From the NCBI RefSeq assembly GCF_024345375.1, contig NZ_JAGQAZ010000002.1:310001-374000 (forward strand): a stretch of 64,000 nucleotides of DNA. The letters run 5' to 3'. A model generated the notes under the pieces. That model did not search any database, was not told where the DNA came from, and was given only the letters and a program-made list of their open reading frames with translations. The position numbers and the translations under genes are program-made. This DNA is from Cyanobium sp. WAJ14-Wanaka. Its GTDB lineage: Bacteria; Cyanobacteriota; Cyanobacteriia; PCC-6307; Cyanobiaceae. Below are positions 17,662 through 26,847 of this stretch, piece after piece; the stretch's first letter is position 1; the number at the start of each line of letters is the position of its first letter.

Positions 17662-18855
17662 TTAGGGCTTGGCGATGGCCTGGGCCTGGTCCTGGGTCCA
17701 GGCCGACACGCAGGGAATCCGGCTGCGGTCGCAGCGGTCGGCCCAGCGCCGTGCCACGTCCACCACTTCGGCCAGAAGGCCGTCATCAAGGGTGGTGGGC
17801 TTGAGGCCCAGCTCAATGAAGCAGCGGTTGTCGACGATCAGGTCGTTTTCGACTGCTTCGTTGCGGGGGTTGGGCAGGTTGTTGATTTGGGCACCCGTCA
17901 GGGCAGCCACCTTTTGGGCTAGTTCGCCCACCTGGTGGCTTTCGGTCATCTGGTTGAAGATCTTCACCCGCTCCCCCTTGGCCGGAGGATTCTCCAGGGC
18001 CAGCTCCACGCATTTGACCGAGTCGCGAATGTGGATAAAGGCCCTGGTTTGGCCACCGGTGCCGTGGACCGTCAGCGGATAGCCAATGGCCGCCTGCATC
18101 AGAAAGCGGTTGAGCACGGTGCCGTAATCGCCGTCGTAGTCGAAGCGGTTTGTGAGCCGGGGATCCCGCTCAGTGGCCGCGGTGTTGGTGCCCCAGACGA
18201 TGCCTTGGTGCAGGTCGGTGATGCGGATCCGGTCGTTTTTGTTGTAGTAGAGGAAAAGCAGCTGGTCGAGCGTCTTAGTCATGTGATACACGCTGCCTGG
18301 GCTGGCCGGATGGAGGATTTCCTCCTCAAAACGGCTGCCGTCAGGTTGGGGCACCTCCACCTTCAGGTAGCCCTCGGGGATCGTGGCGCCTCGGTGGGAT
18401 CCGTAGCCGTAGACCCCCATGGTGCCGAGGTGCACGATGTGGGTGTCGAGGCCGCTTTCCACGATCGCGGCGAGCAGGTTGTGGGTGCCGTTGACGTTGT
18501 TGTCCACGGTGTAGCGCTTGGTGGCGCTGCTCTTCATCGAATAGGGCGCTGCCCGCTGTTCGGCGAAATGGACCACCGCCCCTGGCCTCTCCGTCTGCAG
18601 CAGGTCTACCAGCCGGTCGTATTCCTGGGCGATGTCTAGGTGGACAAAGCGCATCGGCTTGCCGCCCACCTCCTCCCAGGCCTTGAGCCGGTCGCCCATG
18701 GTGGCGATAGGAGTAAGCGACTCGACCTCCAGGTCGATGTCGATCTTGCGGCGACTGAGGTTGTCGACGATCACCACCTCGTGGCCAGCGTCGGCGAGAT
18801 TCACAGCACAGGGCCAACCGCAAAAGCCGTCGCCACCGAGAACGAAAACCTTCAC
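17662..18855 (-). CDS. sqdB: UDP-sulfoquinovose synthase SqdB
   Basis: Makes UDP-sulfoquinovose from UDP-glucose and sulfite. It is a 397-residue extended SDR protein with cofactor loop GGDGFCGWP at residues 8-16. A conserved catalytic region holds LGTMGVYGYGSHRG and the SVYHMTKTLDQ tyrosine-lysine pair. The TDLHQGIVWGTNT and NRFDYDGDYGTVLNRFL blocks are specific to SqdB/SQD1. It is followed directly by sqdX. The psb34-like gene lies upstream on the same strand, 55 bases away. Confidence 0.97.
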   Translation of the reverse strand: MKVFVLGGDGFCGWPCAVNLADAGHEVVIVDNLSRRKIDIDLEVESLTPIATMGDRLKAWEEVGGKPMRFVHLDIAQEYDRLVDLLQTERPGAVVHFAEQRAAPYSMKSSATKRYTVDNNVNGTHNLLAAIVESGLDTHIVHLGTMGVYGYGSHRGATIPEGYLKVEVPQPDGSRFEEEILHPASPGSVYHMTKTLDQLLFLYYNKNDRIRITDLHQGIVWGTNTAATERDPRLTNRFDYDGDYGTVLNRFLMQAAIGYPLTVHGTGGQTRAFIHIRDSVKCVELALENPPAKGERVKIFNQMTESHQVGELAQKVAALTGAQINNLPNPRNEAVENDLIVDNRCFIELGLKPTTLDDGLLAEVVDVARRWADRCDRSRIPCVSAWTQDQAQAIAKP

Positions 18856-18910
18856 TCCAAACTCCAGCGGTACGAGCGGAATGCTCCTCTGCGCAAGTTA
18901 CTACAGGCGT

Positions 18911-19078
18911 TCAGCTGATTCCCGCCGCCACTGCCACCAGGGCTGCCACAAACAGGGCCCCACCAATCAGCAGCACTTTGCTGTCGCTGACACTGTTTTC
19001 GCCCTCCTCCATCAGCACCATGCGGGGTTCCTTGGCAAAGGCATTGAGGCGTCCGCCGTCTTCTTCGGTGACCTGCAT
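18911..19078 (-). CDS. psb34: One-helix Psb34 / ssl1498-family light-harvesting-like protein
   Basis: A 55-residue gene below the size cut-off of many gene finders. The protein begins MQVTEEDGGRLNAFAKEPRM, has an acidic spacer and ends in one membrane helix (about 35-54, KVLLIGGALFVAALVAVAAGIS). The GGRLN.FA.EP motif and the size match the ssl1498 family, known as Psb34, which associates with photosystem II assembly intermediates and affects binding of high-light-inducible proteins. The assignment rests on memory of the family motif. Start, length and helix placement are clear in the sequence. It lies between thiG and sqdB, all on the minus strand. Confidence 0.85.
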   Translation of the reverse strand: MQVTEEDGGRLNAFAKEPRMVLMEEGENSVSDSKVLLIGGALFVAALVAVAAGIS

Positions 19079-19203
19079 CACATCGATTTGGATTTGCGGG
19101 CAAACCTATGGAGCCCAGCGGGATTGGCCCATCCAGCTGGCATGGAACTTCACGGATTGTTGAACATTGGCGCTGCCGATTTTTGCTGTGGCTTCCCGCC
19201 GAT

Positions 19204-20073
19204 TCAGCTGCCGATCCTGCCGCCGGTGGGCGAACTGGGGCTGGCCTCGGCCCGTATCGGCAGTCGGCCGGCCTGGAAAGCGCTACGACCGGCCACGGCG
19301 GCCATGGCCATGGCCCTTGCCATGGCTGGGGGATCACCTGCCAGGGCAATCGCGCTGTTGATCAGCAGGGCGTCAGCCCCCATTTCCATGGCCTGGGCCG
19401 CTTCGCTGGGCACGCCAATGCCCGCATCTACCACCACGGGCACCGTGGCGTTTTCGATGATCAGGGCAATGTTGGCGGCATTGCGGATCCCCTGGCCAGA
19501 GCCGATCGGCGAGCCCAGGGGCATCACCGTGGCGCAACCTGCCTCTTCTAGGTGCTTGGCCAGCAAGGGATCGGCATTGATGTAGGGCAGCACCGTGAAG
19601 CCCTCCTTCACCAGTTGCTCGGCCGCCTTGAGGGTGCCAATCGGATCAGGCAGCAGATATTTGCCGTCGGGAATCACCTCCAGCTTCACGAAGCTGTTGT
19701 CCTCTTGGCCGGCCAGCTTGGCCAGTTCGCGCCCCAGCCTCGCCACCCGGATTGCTTCCTCTGCGGTGGCGCAACCAGCAGTGTTGGGCAACATCCAAAT
19801 TTTCGACCAGTCGATTGCTTCGATTAGGCCCTCGTGGCCTGCGGCCAGGCTTTGCACCCGCCTTACTGCCACCGTGACGATCTCGCAGTTGCTGCTGGCT
19901 AGGGAGGCCTGCATGGCGGCCAGGCTGGGGTACTTGCCAGTGCCGGTCATCAGGCGGCTACGAAAGCAGCGGCCCCCAATCCACAGGGGGTCTTGGCAGC
20001 TGCCCCCAGCTAGGGCTGACTCCCCAGGGTTTGCTTCGCCGAAGTTGTTTGCGGACAGGGGTGTTTCTGACAC
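19204..20073 (-). CDS. thiG: Thiazole synthase
   Basis: Forms the thiazole phosphate of thiamine from deoxyxylulose phosphate, dehydroglycine and ThiS thiocarboxylate. It is 289 residues and a TIM barrel. Family motifs are [46 protein letters not shown], the phosphate loop [12 protein letters not shown] and the final [31 protein letters not shown]. The 30-residue N-terminal tail before [10 protein letters not shown] is not conserved, so a later start may be used. The start region overlaps a divergent gene by 43 bases as drawn. Confidence 0.96.
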   Translation of the reverse strand: MSETPLSANNFGEANPGESALAGGSCQDPLWIGGRCFRSRLMTGTGKYPSLAAMQASLASSNCEIVTVAVRRVQSLAAGHEGLIEAIDWSKIWMLPNTAGCATAEEAIRVARLGRELAKLAGQEDNSFVKLEVIPDGKYLLPDPIGTLKAAEQLVKEGFTVLPYINADPLLAKHLEEAGCATVMPLGSPIGSGQGIRNAANIALIIENATVPVVVDAGIGVPSEAAQAMEMGADALLINSAIALAGDPPAMARAMAMAAVAGRSAFQAGRLPIRAEASPSSPTGGRIGS

Positions 20074-20687
20074 GGGTAAACCGGTCGTCGAGGCTCAGTC
20101 CGACTAGCCTCCCATCCAATAGACCCTCCCCTGTCGTGCCCGTCCCCTTGCCTCCAGCCCCAGTAGAGGTAGCGCAGTTGCCCGGTGGGGCGTTTGTGCC
20201 CTTCCAGCAGCCCACTGGGGCAGCCGCCAGGTTCGACTCCGCCACCGATACCGAGCTCGGGCCGGTGCAGATGTTTGACCCTGGGGCCCGGGCCCAGGCG
20301 ATCGCCAAGGAAATGCCCCGGCGCTGGAGCGGCACCTATCAGGCCTTTGGGGGCAGTGCCCCGGTGCCGGTGCTCCTCAATTTTGAGTCTGTCAATGCCG
20401 TTGGCGCCATGGTGGTTTTGCGCGGCAGCATGACCATTGCCGGCCAAGCCACTCCGGTCCAGGGCAATCTCAACGCCCAATCCGACCAGCTGGATCTGCT
20501 GCCCTTGGCGGGCAAACTCGGCGGGGGCTTGAACGCAGGCGGTTCCTTCCAGGGTCTGCAGGGCATCGCCCTCAGTGGTTGGAACGCCGATCGCCTCACC
20601 GACATGGGAGGCAAGTTGGCCCTGGCACCCCAGGGCTCCAGCAAAGCTGTGCCAATCCGCCCGCTCTGGAAGCCTGGCCAGAAGTAG
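20031..20687 (+). CDS. Conserved picocyanobacterial protein, unknown function
   Basis: An open frame of 218 residues. The conserved-looking part is the C-terminal two thirds: [34 protein letters not shown], then a beta-rich domain with [35 protein letters not shown]. This resembles a single beta-barrel-like domain found as a stand-alone protein in Synechococcus. The ATG at 20031 overlaps thiG by 43 bases; a GTG at 20136 would avoid this and leave a Pro-rich N-terminus. No signal peptide is evident from either start. Function unknown. Confidence 0.8.
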   Translation: MLRRSCLRTGVFLTRVNRSSRLSPTSLPSNRPSPVVPVPLPPAPVEVAQLPGGAFVPFQQPTGAAARFDSATDTELGPVQMFDPGARAQAIAKEMPRRWSGTYQAFGGSAPVPVLLNFESVNAVGAMVVLRGSMTIAGQATPVQGNLNAQSDQLDLLPLAGKLGGGLNAGGSFQGLQGIALSGWNADRLTDMGGKLALAPQGSSKAVPIRPLWKPGQK

Positions 20688-20726
20688 GCGGTTTTTTGGT
20701 TTGCTCCTAGTTCGTTTCTAGTTCAC

Positions 20727-21263
20727 TTATTTGCCAGTTCCCAGTTGCCTTTCGAGCAATTTGAGACGCTTGCTGGCCGTCTTATTGGCGCCGTCTAGGG
20801 CCAATACCCGTTCGTAGGTGGCCTTTGCCTCCTCCTGTTTGAGCTGTTTTTCCAGGGCAAATGCCAGGTTGTTGAGGGCCACCGGGTAGTCCGGCTTGGC
20901 CTCGAGGGCGAGCCGGTAGTGGCGAATGGCAGTTTTGTAGTTGGTCTGGGCGGCTAGGGAAAAGCCCAGGGCGTTTTGGATTAGGGCCCTGGCCTCAGCG
21001 GGTTCCTTTGCCGCTTCAGCCCGTTTTTGGGCCAGCTTCAGGTTCTCAGCGGCCTGGCCGTAGAGCCGCTTACGCAGTTGTACGGAGGCCAGTTCGTAGA
21101 GGGTTGCTGCATCCGAAGGCTTGCCTTCGCCACTGTTTTCCAACTTGGCGAGGGTTAGCTCATCGCCCCGCACGCGCCAAATCTGGCGGGCCACCACCAC
21201 GGCGGCGGCCCCCAGCAGCACGACAAGACCAATTAGGTAGGCCTGGGGAAGGAGGGCGTCCAA
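20727..21263 (-). CDS. ycf37: TPR protein, Ycf37-like (photosystem I assembly)
   Basis: A 178-residue protein with an N-terminal membrane helix (about 9-27, YLIGLVVLLGAAAVVVARQI) and then three to four tetratricopeptide repeats, for example ALGFSLAAQTNYKTAIRHYRLALEAKPDYPVALNNLAFAL. Length and layout match Ycf37 of cyanobacteria and algae, which helps assemble or stabilise photosystem I trimers. TPR proteins are easily confused, so the name is tentative. It follows rpmI and rplT on the same strand, a position I recall for this gene in picocyanobacteria. Confidence 0.75.
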   Translation of the reverse strand: MDALLPQAYLIGLVVLLGAAAVVVARQIWRVRGDELTLAKLENSGEGKPSDAATLYELASVQLRKRLYGQAAENLKLAQKRAEAAKEPAEARALIQNALGFSLAAQTNYKTAIRHYRLALEAKPDYPVALNNLAFALEKQLKQEEAKATYERVLALDGANKTASKRLKLLERQLGTGK

Positions 21264-21285
21264 GGGGGCCTACGAAGGGGTTAAC

Positions 21286-21633
21286 TCAGTTTTTAGCGGC
21301 ACCAACCACACTGGTGAAGCTGGCGGGATCGACCACAGCTAGCTGGGCAAGCATCTTGCGGTTGATGCGAACGTCCACCTTCTTGAGGCCACCCATCAAA
21401 CGGCTGTAGCTCAAGCCATTCAGGCGGGCTGCGGCGTTGATCCGGGCAATCCAGAGACGACGGAAATCACGCTTGCGGCGGCGACGATCGCGATAGGCGT
21501 TACAGAGCGCCTTCATCACCCGCTGGTTGGCGGTGCGGAAGAGGGAGCCGTTACCACCCCGAAAACCTCGGGCTAGGCGAAGGATTTTGTTACGGCGTTT
21601 ACGGGCGACGTTGCCCCTCTTTACGCGAGCCAT
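21286..21633 (-). CDS. rplT: 50S ribosomal protein L20
   Basis: A 115-residue basic ribosomal protein that binds 23S rRNA early in assembly. It begins [26 protein letters not shown] and contains [21 protein letters not shown], both family signatures. It is preceded by rpmI with a 49-base gap, the standard pair. In many bacteria L20 represses its own operon; no leader structure was resolved here. Confidence 0.98.
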   Translation of the reverse strand: MARVKRGNVARKRRNKILRLARGFRGGNGSLFRTANQRVMKALCNAYRDRRRRKRDFRRLWIARINAAARLNGLSYSRLMGGLKKVDVRINRKMLAQLAVVDPASFTSVVGAAKN

Positions 21634-21682
21634 AGCTGGAAATTTCTGTGGTTATGAAGGTGGCTGGTCAGCCAGGTGGGAC

Positions 21683-21880
21683 CTAGGCGTAGGGGAGCAT
21701 GGCGCTCACATTGTCCGCATCGCGCTCATCAACAACGGCCATGGTGCCCAGGTAGCGCTTGCGCTTAGGGCTCTTGTGGTCTAGCAGGTGGCTGCGGAAC
21801 GCCCGACGACGCATGAATTTGCCAGTGCCGGTCGCCTTGAACCGCTTGGCGGCTGCTTTGCGGGTCTTGAGCTTCGGCAT
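21683..21880 (-). CDS. rpmI: 50S ribosomal protein L35
   Basis: A 65-residue ribosomal protein from the ATG at 21880. It reads [22 protein letters not shown], followed by [22 protein letters not shown], the full L35 signature. A much longer frame extends upstream to 22198 but is only a non-coding extension antisense to the neighbouring SpoIID-type gene. It is followed by rplT. Confidence 0.98.
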   Translation of the reverse strand: MPKLKTRKAAAKRFKATGTGKFMRRRAFRSHLLDHKSPKRKRYLGTMAVVDERDADNVSAMLPYA

Positions 21881-21953
21881 GTCTCCTGGCGCGTGCGCAA
21901 ACAAGCAGAGTACGACGCGGGCATGCTTTTCACCAATACCCCCACCGCTTCCA

Positions 21954-23483
21954 ATGGCTGAGGCCTCGATGCGATTCCCCAAATCGCTTGCTTGGAGTGC
22001 TCTTTGGGCAGCCTGGGGCCTATTCACCGGCGGTTGCCGTGCCGAGGTGCAAGGGTTCCAGCCCCCCCAGCAGCCCGGCGCCGCCCTGCATTGGCCAGTG
22101 GCCGCCCCCCAGCCGCTTGCCAAGCGGGATCCCCGGCTTTGGTTGGCCCTGGCTGCCCACCTGCATCCGCCTGAACCGCTGGTCTTGCGCAGCGCCAAGG
22201 GATCAATCAGCCTTATCAGTGTTTCGGGCCAGCGGCTGATCGCCCCCGAACTGGTATTTCGCTGGCAGCAACAGCCCCTGCGCCAACCCCTCGAACTGCG
22301 GCGCCAGGTTTGGGGACCCTTCGCCAGCTACGAGAGTGCCCAGGCGGCCTCCGAGCGCTGGCAGCGCCTGGGGGTGAGCACCAAGATTGCCCATCCGGCG
22401 GATTGGGAGGTCTGGGCCCAGGCCAATGGGCCGCTGCCGGACACCCGGCCAGGGGATCCCCCCCTGCGGCTCTGGCAGCAAAAGCTGGGCCAGCGCTCGG
22501 TGCTTGTGGTGCGCGGACCCGCCCCTGGCTTCAGCACCCCCCAGACGCTGGTTTTGGATGCGCCCGCCCGCATAGAGGCTCCGGGGGGCCTGCGCTGGCA
22601 GGGCGGGGTCTATGCCGGGCCGTTTCGGCTCCAAAGCGACGCGACCGACCGTTGGACCCTGGTGGAGCAGGTACCCCTAGAGCGCTATCTGCATGGGGTT
22701 GTGCCCTTTGAAATTGGTGCGGGTGCCCCGGTGGCCGCCCTCCAGGCCCAGGCCGTCTTGGCGCGCACCTGGGCGGTGCGCAACCAGCAGCGTTTTGAGG
22801 TGGATGGCTACCACCTTTGCGCCGATACCCAGTGCCAGGTCTATGGGGATCCCAGGGCGGCCAATGCATCTGTGGCCAAAGCGATTGCAGCGACTGCAGG
22901 CCAGGTGCTCAGCTGGCAGGGAAAACCGATCCACGCCGTCTATCACGCAACCAATGGCGGAGTTGCTGCCGCTTTTGAGGAGGGCTGGGGTGGCGGGCCC
23001 CTGCCCTATCTCAAGCCGGCATTAGATGCTTCCTTGGGCCTCCAAAAACAGTTCCCCTTGCCGCTCCAGAGCGGCGCCCTCGAAAGGTGGCTGGCCCCTG
23101 GATCCAGCAGCCCGGGGGCCCAGGCCTATGGCGCCGACCATCCCCGCTATCGCTGGAGTCGTCTGATTGAGGCCAAGCACCTGGAGGTGCTGGAGCGGGG
23201 TCCCAGTGGCCGGGTGCTTGTCCTGAGGATTGAGGGCCCCAAGGGTGTGGAGCTGCTGCGCCTCGACGCCATCCGCCGCCGGCTTAAAACCTTGCCCAGC
23301 ACCCTGTTTGTGGTGCAGCCCGCGGGTCCAGGTCGCTGGCAATTAGAAGGTGGTGGCTTTGGCCATGGGGCGGGCCTATCCCAGGCTGGGGCCATTGATT
23401 TGGCGGCCCGGGGCTGGAGTTTGCAGCGGATCCTTGAGCATTACTTCCCTGGGGCCAGCTTGCGGCCGTTGGGTTCGCTTTAG
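21954..23483 (+). CDS. SpoIID/LytB-domain protein (putative amidase enhancer or peptidoglycan-acting)
   Basis: A 509-residue exported protein from the ATG at 21954, or 21969, giving a signal peptide [22 protein letters not shown]. An SPOR-like region at about 115-150 ([19 protein letters not shown]) may bind peptidoglycan. The SpoIID domain follows: [35 protein letters not shown], then [14 protein letters not shown] and [17 protein letters not shown]. The C-terminal [19 protein letters not shown] is the last family block. SpoIID is a lytic transglycosylase in spore formers. The cyanobacterial role is unknown, probably in wall remodelling. Confidence 0.9.
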   Translation: MAEASMRFPKSLAWSALWAAWGLFTGGCRAEVQGFQPPQQPGAALHWPVAAPQPLAKRDPRLWLALAAHLHPPEPLVLRSAKGSISLISVSGQRLIAPELVFRWQQQPLRQPLELRRQVWGPFASYESAQAASERWQRLGVSTKIAHPADWEVWAQANGPLPDTRPGDPPLRLWQQKLGQRSVLVVRGPAPGFSTPQTLVLDAPARIEAPGGLRWQGGVYAGPFRLQSDATDRWTLVEQVPLERYLHGVVPFEIGAGAPVAALQAQAVLARTWAVRNQQRFEVDGYHLCADTQCQVYGDPRAANASVAKAIAATAGQVLSWQGKPIHAVYHATNGGVAAAFEEGWGGGPLPYLKPALDASLGLQKQFPLPLQSGALERWLAPGSSSPGAQAYGADHPRYRWSRLIEAKHLEVLERGPSGRVLVLRIEGPKGVELLRLDAIRRRLKTLPSTLFVVQPAGPGRWQLEGGGFGHGAGLSQAGAIDLAARGWSLQRILEHYFPGASLRPLGSL

Positions 23484-23507
23484 AGTTTGCTCAATTCTTG
23501 GAAGTCC

Positions 23508-24878
23508 ATGGCTGCGGGCGGCAGTACTACCGAAACCGCCCACCAGCCACGTCGCGGCAAGTCAGTGCTGTTTGTGGTCAGTTGTGGTTGGGCTGGCATG
23601 GCCCCCCATTGGTTGCATACGCCCTTCAACCTGATCCCCGCCATTGCCTTGGCCGTGCTGTTGGGGGGCTACAGCATGCGCACGGTGCTGTCGTCCGTGA
23701 TGAGGAATAGGTCTGGGCAATCTGCCCAGCCAGGTGATGGAGGCCAGCCAGCCATGGCGGCAGATTTATTCGCCTTTGATTGGCCAGCGGTGGATGTGGT
23801 GGTTGCGGCCCGGGATGAGGAAGCCGTAATCGGCCGGCTTGTGGAGCGCATTGCCCAGTTGAGCTATCCGACCGACCTGATCAAACTTTGGGTAGTCGAT
23901 GACGGCAGCACCGACCGCACCCCGGAGCGGTTGGGCGAGCTGCAGCTGCGCTTTCCCCTGTTGCAGGTGTTGCGGCGCAGCCCGGATGCCGGTGGCGGCA
24001 AATCCGGAGCCCTCAATGAGGTGCTGAAGCAGCTGCAGGCCCGCTGGATGTTGGTGCTCGATGCCGATGCCGATCTGCAGGCCGACACCCTGGAGCGGTT
24101 GATCCCATTCGCCGAGACCGGTGCCTGGGCGGCTGTGCAATTGCGTAAGGCCGAGGTCAATGCCTCGGTAAATTGGCTCACCAGGCTCCAGGCGATGGAG
24201 ATGGCCCTGGATGCGGTGATTCAGGAGGGCCGCCTTGCCACTGCTGGTGTGGCCGAACTGCGGGGCAACGGGCAGCTGTTGCGCCGTGATGCCATTGATC
24301 TTTGCGGCGGCTTCAACGAGGCCACGGTGACTGACGACCTCGACCTCAGCTTCCGTTTGTTGGTCAACCAGCAGCCGATAGGCGTGCTTTGGGATCCACC
24401 GGTGCAGGAGGAGGCGGTTTTGAGCTGGAAAGCCCTGTGGCGCCAGCGCCAGCGCTGGGCAGAGGGGGGGCTGCAGCGCTTTTTCGACTACGGCCCCCAG
24501 CTGCTTTCGGATCGACTCACGGGAGCCCAAAAGCTGGATTTGGCTTGCTTTTTTCTGCTCCAGTACGCCCTGCCCATGGTGGCGATTGCGGATTTGCTTG
24601 GGGCCTTGATCACGGCCACGCTGCCCTTGATTTGGCCCCTCTCTTTTGTGGCCTTTGGCCTTTCTGGGGCTTCGATTGCGGTGGGTTGCCGCCGCCCCAG
24701 TGAGGGGCCTCCCCTACCTGCCATTAACCCCATCTCCCTGGCCCTTGGCATCGCCTACCTGGGTCATTGGTTTGTGGTCATCCCCTGGACGAGCCTGCGC
24801 ATGGCCCTGCTGCCGAAGCGGCTTGTATGGGCAAAAACCATGCACCTGGGTGAGGTGGGCGAGGAGCTGCCGGCCTGA
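23508..24878 (+). CDS. mgdA: Monoglucosyldiacylglycerol synthase-like GT2 glycosyltransferase
   Basis: Probably transfers glucose from UDP-glucose to diacylglycerol, the cyanobacterial route to galactolipids of thylakoids. 456 residues from ATG 23508, which has TGGAAG just upstream; an in-frame TTG lies at 23487. Two membrane helices come near the N-terminus, then a GT2 core with VVDDGSTDRTPERL, DADADLQ, VAELRGNGQLLRRDA, VTDDLDLSFRL and the RQRQRWAEGGLQR motif. C-terminal helices follow, ending RMALLPKRLVWAKTMHLG. This tail and ELRGNGQ are close to what I remember of Synechocystis Sll1377 (MgdA). Other lipid GT2 enzymes remain possible. Confidence 0.85.
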   Translation: MAAGGSTTETAHQPRRGKSVLFVVSCGWAGMAPHWLHTPFNLIPAIALAVLLGGYSMRTVLSSVMRNRSGQSAQPGDGGQPAMAADLFAFDWPAVDVVVAARDEEAVIGRLVERIAQLSYPTDLIKLWVVDDGSTDRTPERLGELQLRFPLLQVLRRSPDAGGGKSGALNEVLKQLQARWMLVLDADADLQADTLERLIPFAETGAWAAVQLRKAEVNASVNWLTRLQAMEMALDAVIQEGRLATAGVAELRGNGQLLRRDAIDLCGGFNEATVTDDLDLSFRLLVNQQPIGVLWDPPVQEEAVLSWKALWRQRQRWAEGGLQRFFDYGPQLLSDRLTGAQKLDLACFFLLQYALPMVAIADLLGALITATLPLIWPLSFVAFGLSGASIAVGCRRPSEGPPLPAINPISLALGIAYLGHWFVVIPWTSLRMALLPKRLVWAKTMHLGEVGEELPA

Positions 24879-24905
24879 TTTTGGGCCTGAGTTTTTGGCC
24901 TTGGC

Positions 24906-26819
24906 TTAGGCGGCGTCGATGTCAGCCGGTTCGTCTGGCCCTTCCAAGCCCCCATCCAGCTCAATCACTTCGCCGTTGAAGAAATCCGCCAGGCGCTTGG
25001 CTTTTTCATCGAGGGGTGCTTGCTGACGGGTTTCCAGGGGACGGGCTTCCAGGGGAGCTGGGGCCTGCTGAATTGGGCTCTGCGTAACTGGGGCCTGCTG
25101 AATGGGCGCTGGGTTGGTTGCCGCAGTGGTGGTTGTAGCAGTGGTGGTGGGCCCTGGGCGGGGAACCACCGGCACTGGTGCTGGGATTGCCTGGACGGCC
25201 GCCCGGGCCACTGGCGCCGCTGGGATTACCGGTAGAGCTGGTGCTGATGGTTGGGCTTGGGGAACTTCGCCGCCACTTTCCAGCGTCAACTGGCGGGGGT
25301 TGCCGAGGGCCTGGGTCATGGCCTTTTCCAGCAGGGGCAGCCGGCTTTGGACCATGGCCATCCAATTGCCCGCCACGCTGACCACGGCCCGTTTGCCATC
25401 CAGCCGCACCAACTGGGCTTGCTGGGATAGGAGCATTCGGGTCGAGGGCAGCTCCAGCCCCGCCAACACCTGCTGCCAGAGCTCCGGCAGGTTGGCGGTG
25501 TTGGGTTCAACTGTGCCCACTTCAGGCGGGCTTTCCCCAGGTGGACTCTGCCCAGCAATTGGGGCTGGGGGAGTTGCGGGGGCGGTGGGAGCGGCAGGGG
25601 CAGCTGCAGGGGTAGTAGCAGCGGTGGGTGTCGTTGGTGCGGTCTGGGCGAGCGGGGTTTGGTGGGGTGCTTGGGGAGCCTGGGGGGCAACTTTTGCCGG
25701 CATGGCCGGGGCGGCTACCTGGGCTTCTGCCAGCAGACCCAGCAGCAGCACCTCCAGCCAAAGCCTGGGGTTGACGCTGTGGCGCAGTTGTTGCTCGCTG
25801 CCCTTGAGCTGGGCCTGCCAGTGGAGCAACTTGGCCTTGCCAATGCGGCGGGCCAGTTCGGGCAGTTCGCTGCGGAATTGGGGTGAAACGCTCGTCAACT
25901 CGAGCCGATCTGGGGCCGTGCCAGCCAGCACCAAATCCCTCAACAGGCTGGCCAGCCCCTGGAGCACAGCCCCGGGTTCACGGCCCCTTTCCAGCAGTTC
26001 TCGGCTGGCCTCCAGCAGGGTCAGGGGTTCGCTGGCGGCCATGGCACTGGCGAGATTCAGCAATTCCTGCTCCGGCACCACCCCCAGCAGTTCCCAAACC
26101 GCCGCCGCCTCAATCGGGCTAGGCAGGAGGCTCAGCTGGTCGAGCAGGCTTTCGGCGTCGCGCAGCCCCCCTTGGGCCCGCTGGGCCACCACGTAAAGGG
26201 CTTCGGCCGTGATGCCGATCTGTTCCTGTTCGGCGATCCAGCCGAGGTGCTGCTCGAGGGCCGCCATGGGGATCCGGCGGAAATCAAAGCGCTGGCAGCG
26301 ACTCAGGATCGTGGGCAGCACCCGCTGGGGGTCGGTGGTGGCCAGCACAAAGACCACCCGCGGCGGCGGTTCCTCAAGGGTTTTGAGCAGGGCGTTGAAG
26401 GCTGCGGTCGAGAGCATGTGGCACTCGTCGATCACATACACCTTCCAGCGGGCCTGAACCGGCGCAAAGCGGGAGCGCTCGATCAGTTCGCGGATGTTGT
26501 CGACGCCGGTGTTGGAGGCGGCATCAATTTCGATCACATCCAGGGCCTGGCCTGATGCAATCGATTTGCAGAGTTCACAGGTGCCGCAGGGCTCTGGCGT
26601 GGGCCCGTCTGAACCGATGCAGTTCAGCGAGCGGGCCAGAATTCTGGCGCTGGAGGTCTTGCCGGTGCCCCGGGGGCCACTGAACAGGTAGGCCGGCGCG
26701 ATTCGGTTTTGGCGCAGGGCATTGCCCAGGGTGGCCGCAATCGCCTCCTGGCCCACCAGCTGGTCAAAACGCTGGGGCCGGTATTTGTGGTGGAGCGGCT
26801 GGTATGCCGTAGGACGCAC
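24906..26819 (-). CDS. dnaX: DNA polymerase III gamma/tau subunit
   Basis: Clamp-loader ATPase subunit of the replicative polymerase, 637 residues. The AAA+ core begins HHKYRPQRFDQLVGQEAI, with Walker A GPRGTGKTS near residue 49 and the zinc module ending CGTCELC. Walker B is VYVIDECHML and sensor 1 is VFVLATTDP. After domain III (about 370) comes a long Pro/Ala/Thr/Gln-rich linker made of low-complexity repeats, then a short acidic C-terminus with FFNGEVIELDGG. No clear A-rich frameshift signal for a separate gamma form was seen. clpX lies upstream on the same strand, 28 bases away. Confidence 0.97.
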   Translation of the reverse strand: MRPTAYQPLHHKYRPQRFDQLVGQEAIAATLGNALRQNRIAPAYLFSGPRGTGKTSSARILARSLNCIGSDGPTPEPCGTCELCKSIASGQALDVIEIDAASNTGVDNIRELIERSRFAPVQARWKVYVIDECHMLSTAAFNALLKTLEEPPPRVVFVLATTDPQRVLPTILSRCQRFDFRRIPMAALEQHLGWIAEQEQIGITAEALYVVAQRAQGGLRDAESLLDQLSLLPSPIEAAAVWELLGVVPEQELLNLASAMAASEPLTLLEASRELLERGREPGAVLQGLASLLRDLVLAGTAPDRLELTSVSPQFRSELPELARRIGKAKLLHWQAQLKGSEQQLRHSVNPRLWLEVLLLGLLAEAQVAAPAMPAKVAPQAPQAPHQTPLAQTAPTTPTAATTPAAAPAAPTAPATPPAPIAGQSPPGESPPEVGTVEPNTANLPELWQQVLAGLELPSTRMLLSQQAQLVRLDGKRAVVSVAGNWMAMVQSRLPLLEKAMTQALGNPRQLTLESGGEVPQAQPSAPALPVIPAAPVARAAVQAIPAPVPVVPRPGPTTTATTTTAATNPAPIQQAPVTQSPIQQAPAPLEARPLETRQQAPLDEKAKRLADFFNGEVIELDGGLEGPDEPADIDAA

Positions 26820-26847
26820 CGGAACTGAACCCGCAGGTTACCGGCGA

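Noticed and set aside
21683-22198. Long version of rpmI (170 codons)
   Set aside because: L35 is 65 residues and starts at 21880. The extension is antisense to the SpoIID-type gene.
25102-26196. Plus-strand open frame of 364 codons
   Set aside because: Antisense to dnaX; Ala/Gly/Ser/Trp-rich composition is typical of reverse reading of a GC-rich gene.
24906-26819. Programmed frameshift in dnaX
   Set aside because: No A-rich slippery site followed by a hairpin was seen on the coding strand. The gene reads through as one long subunit.
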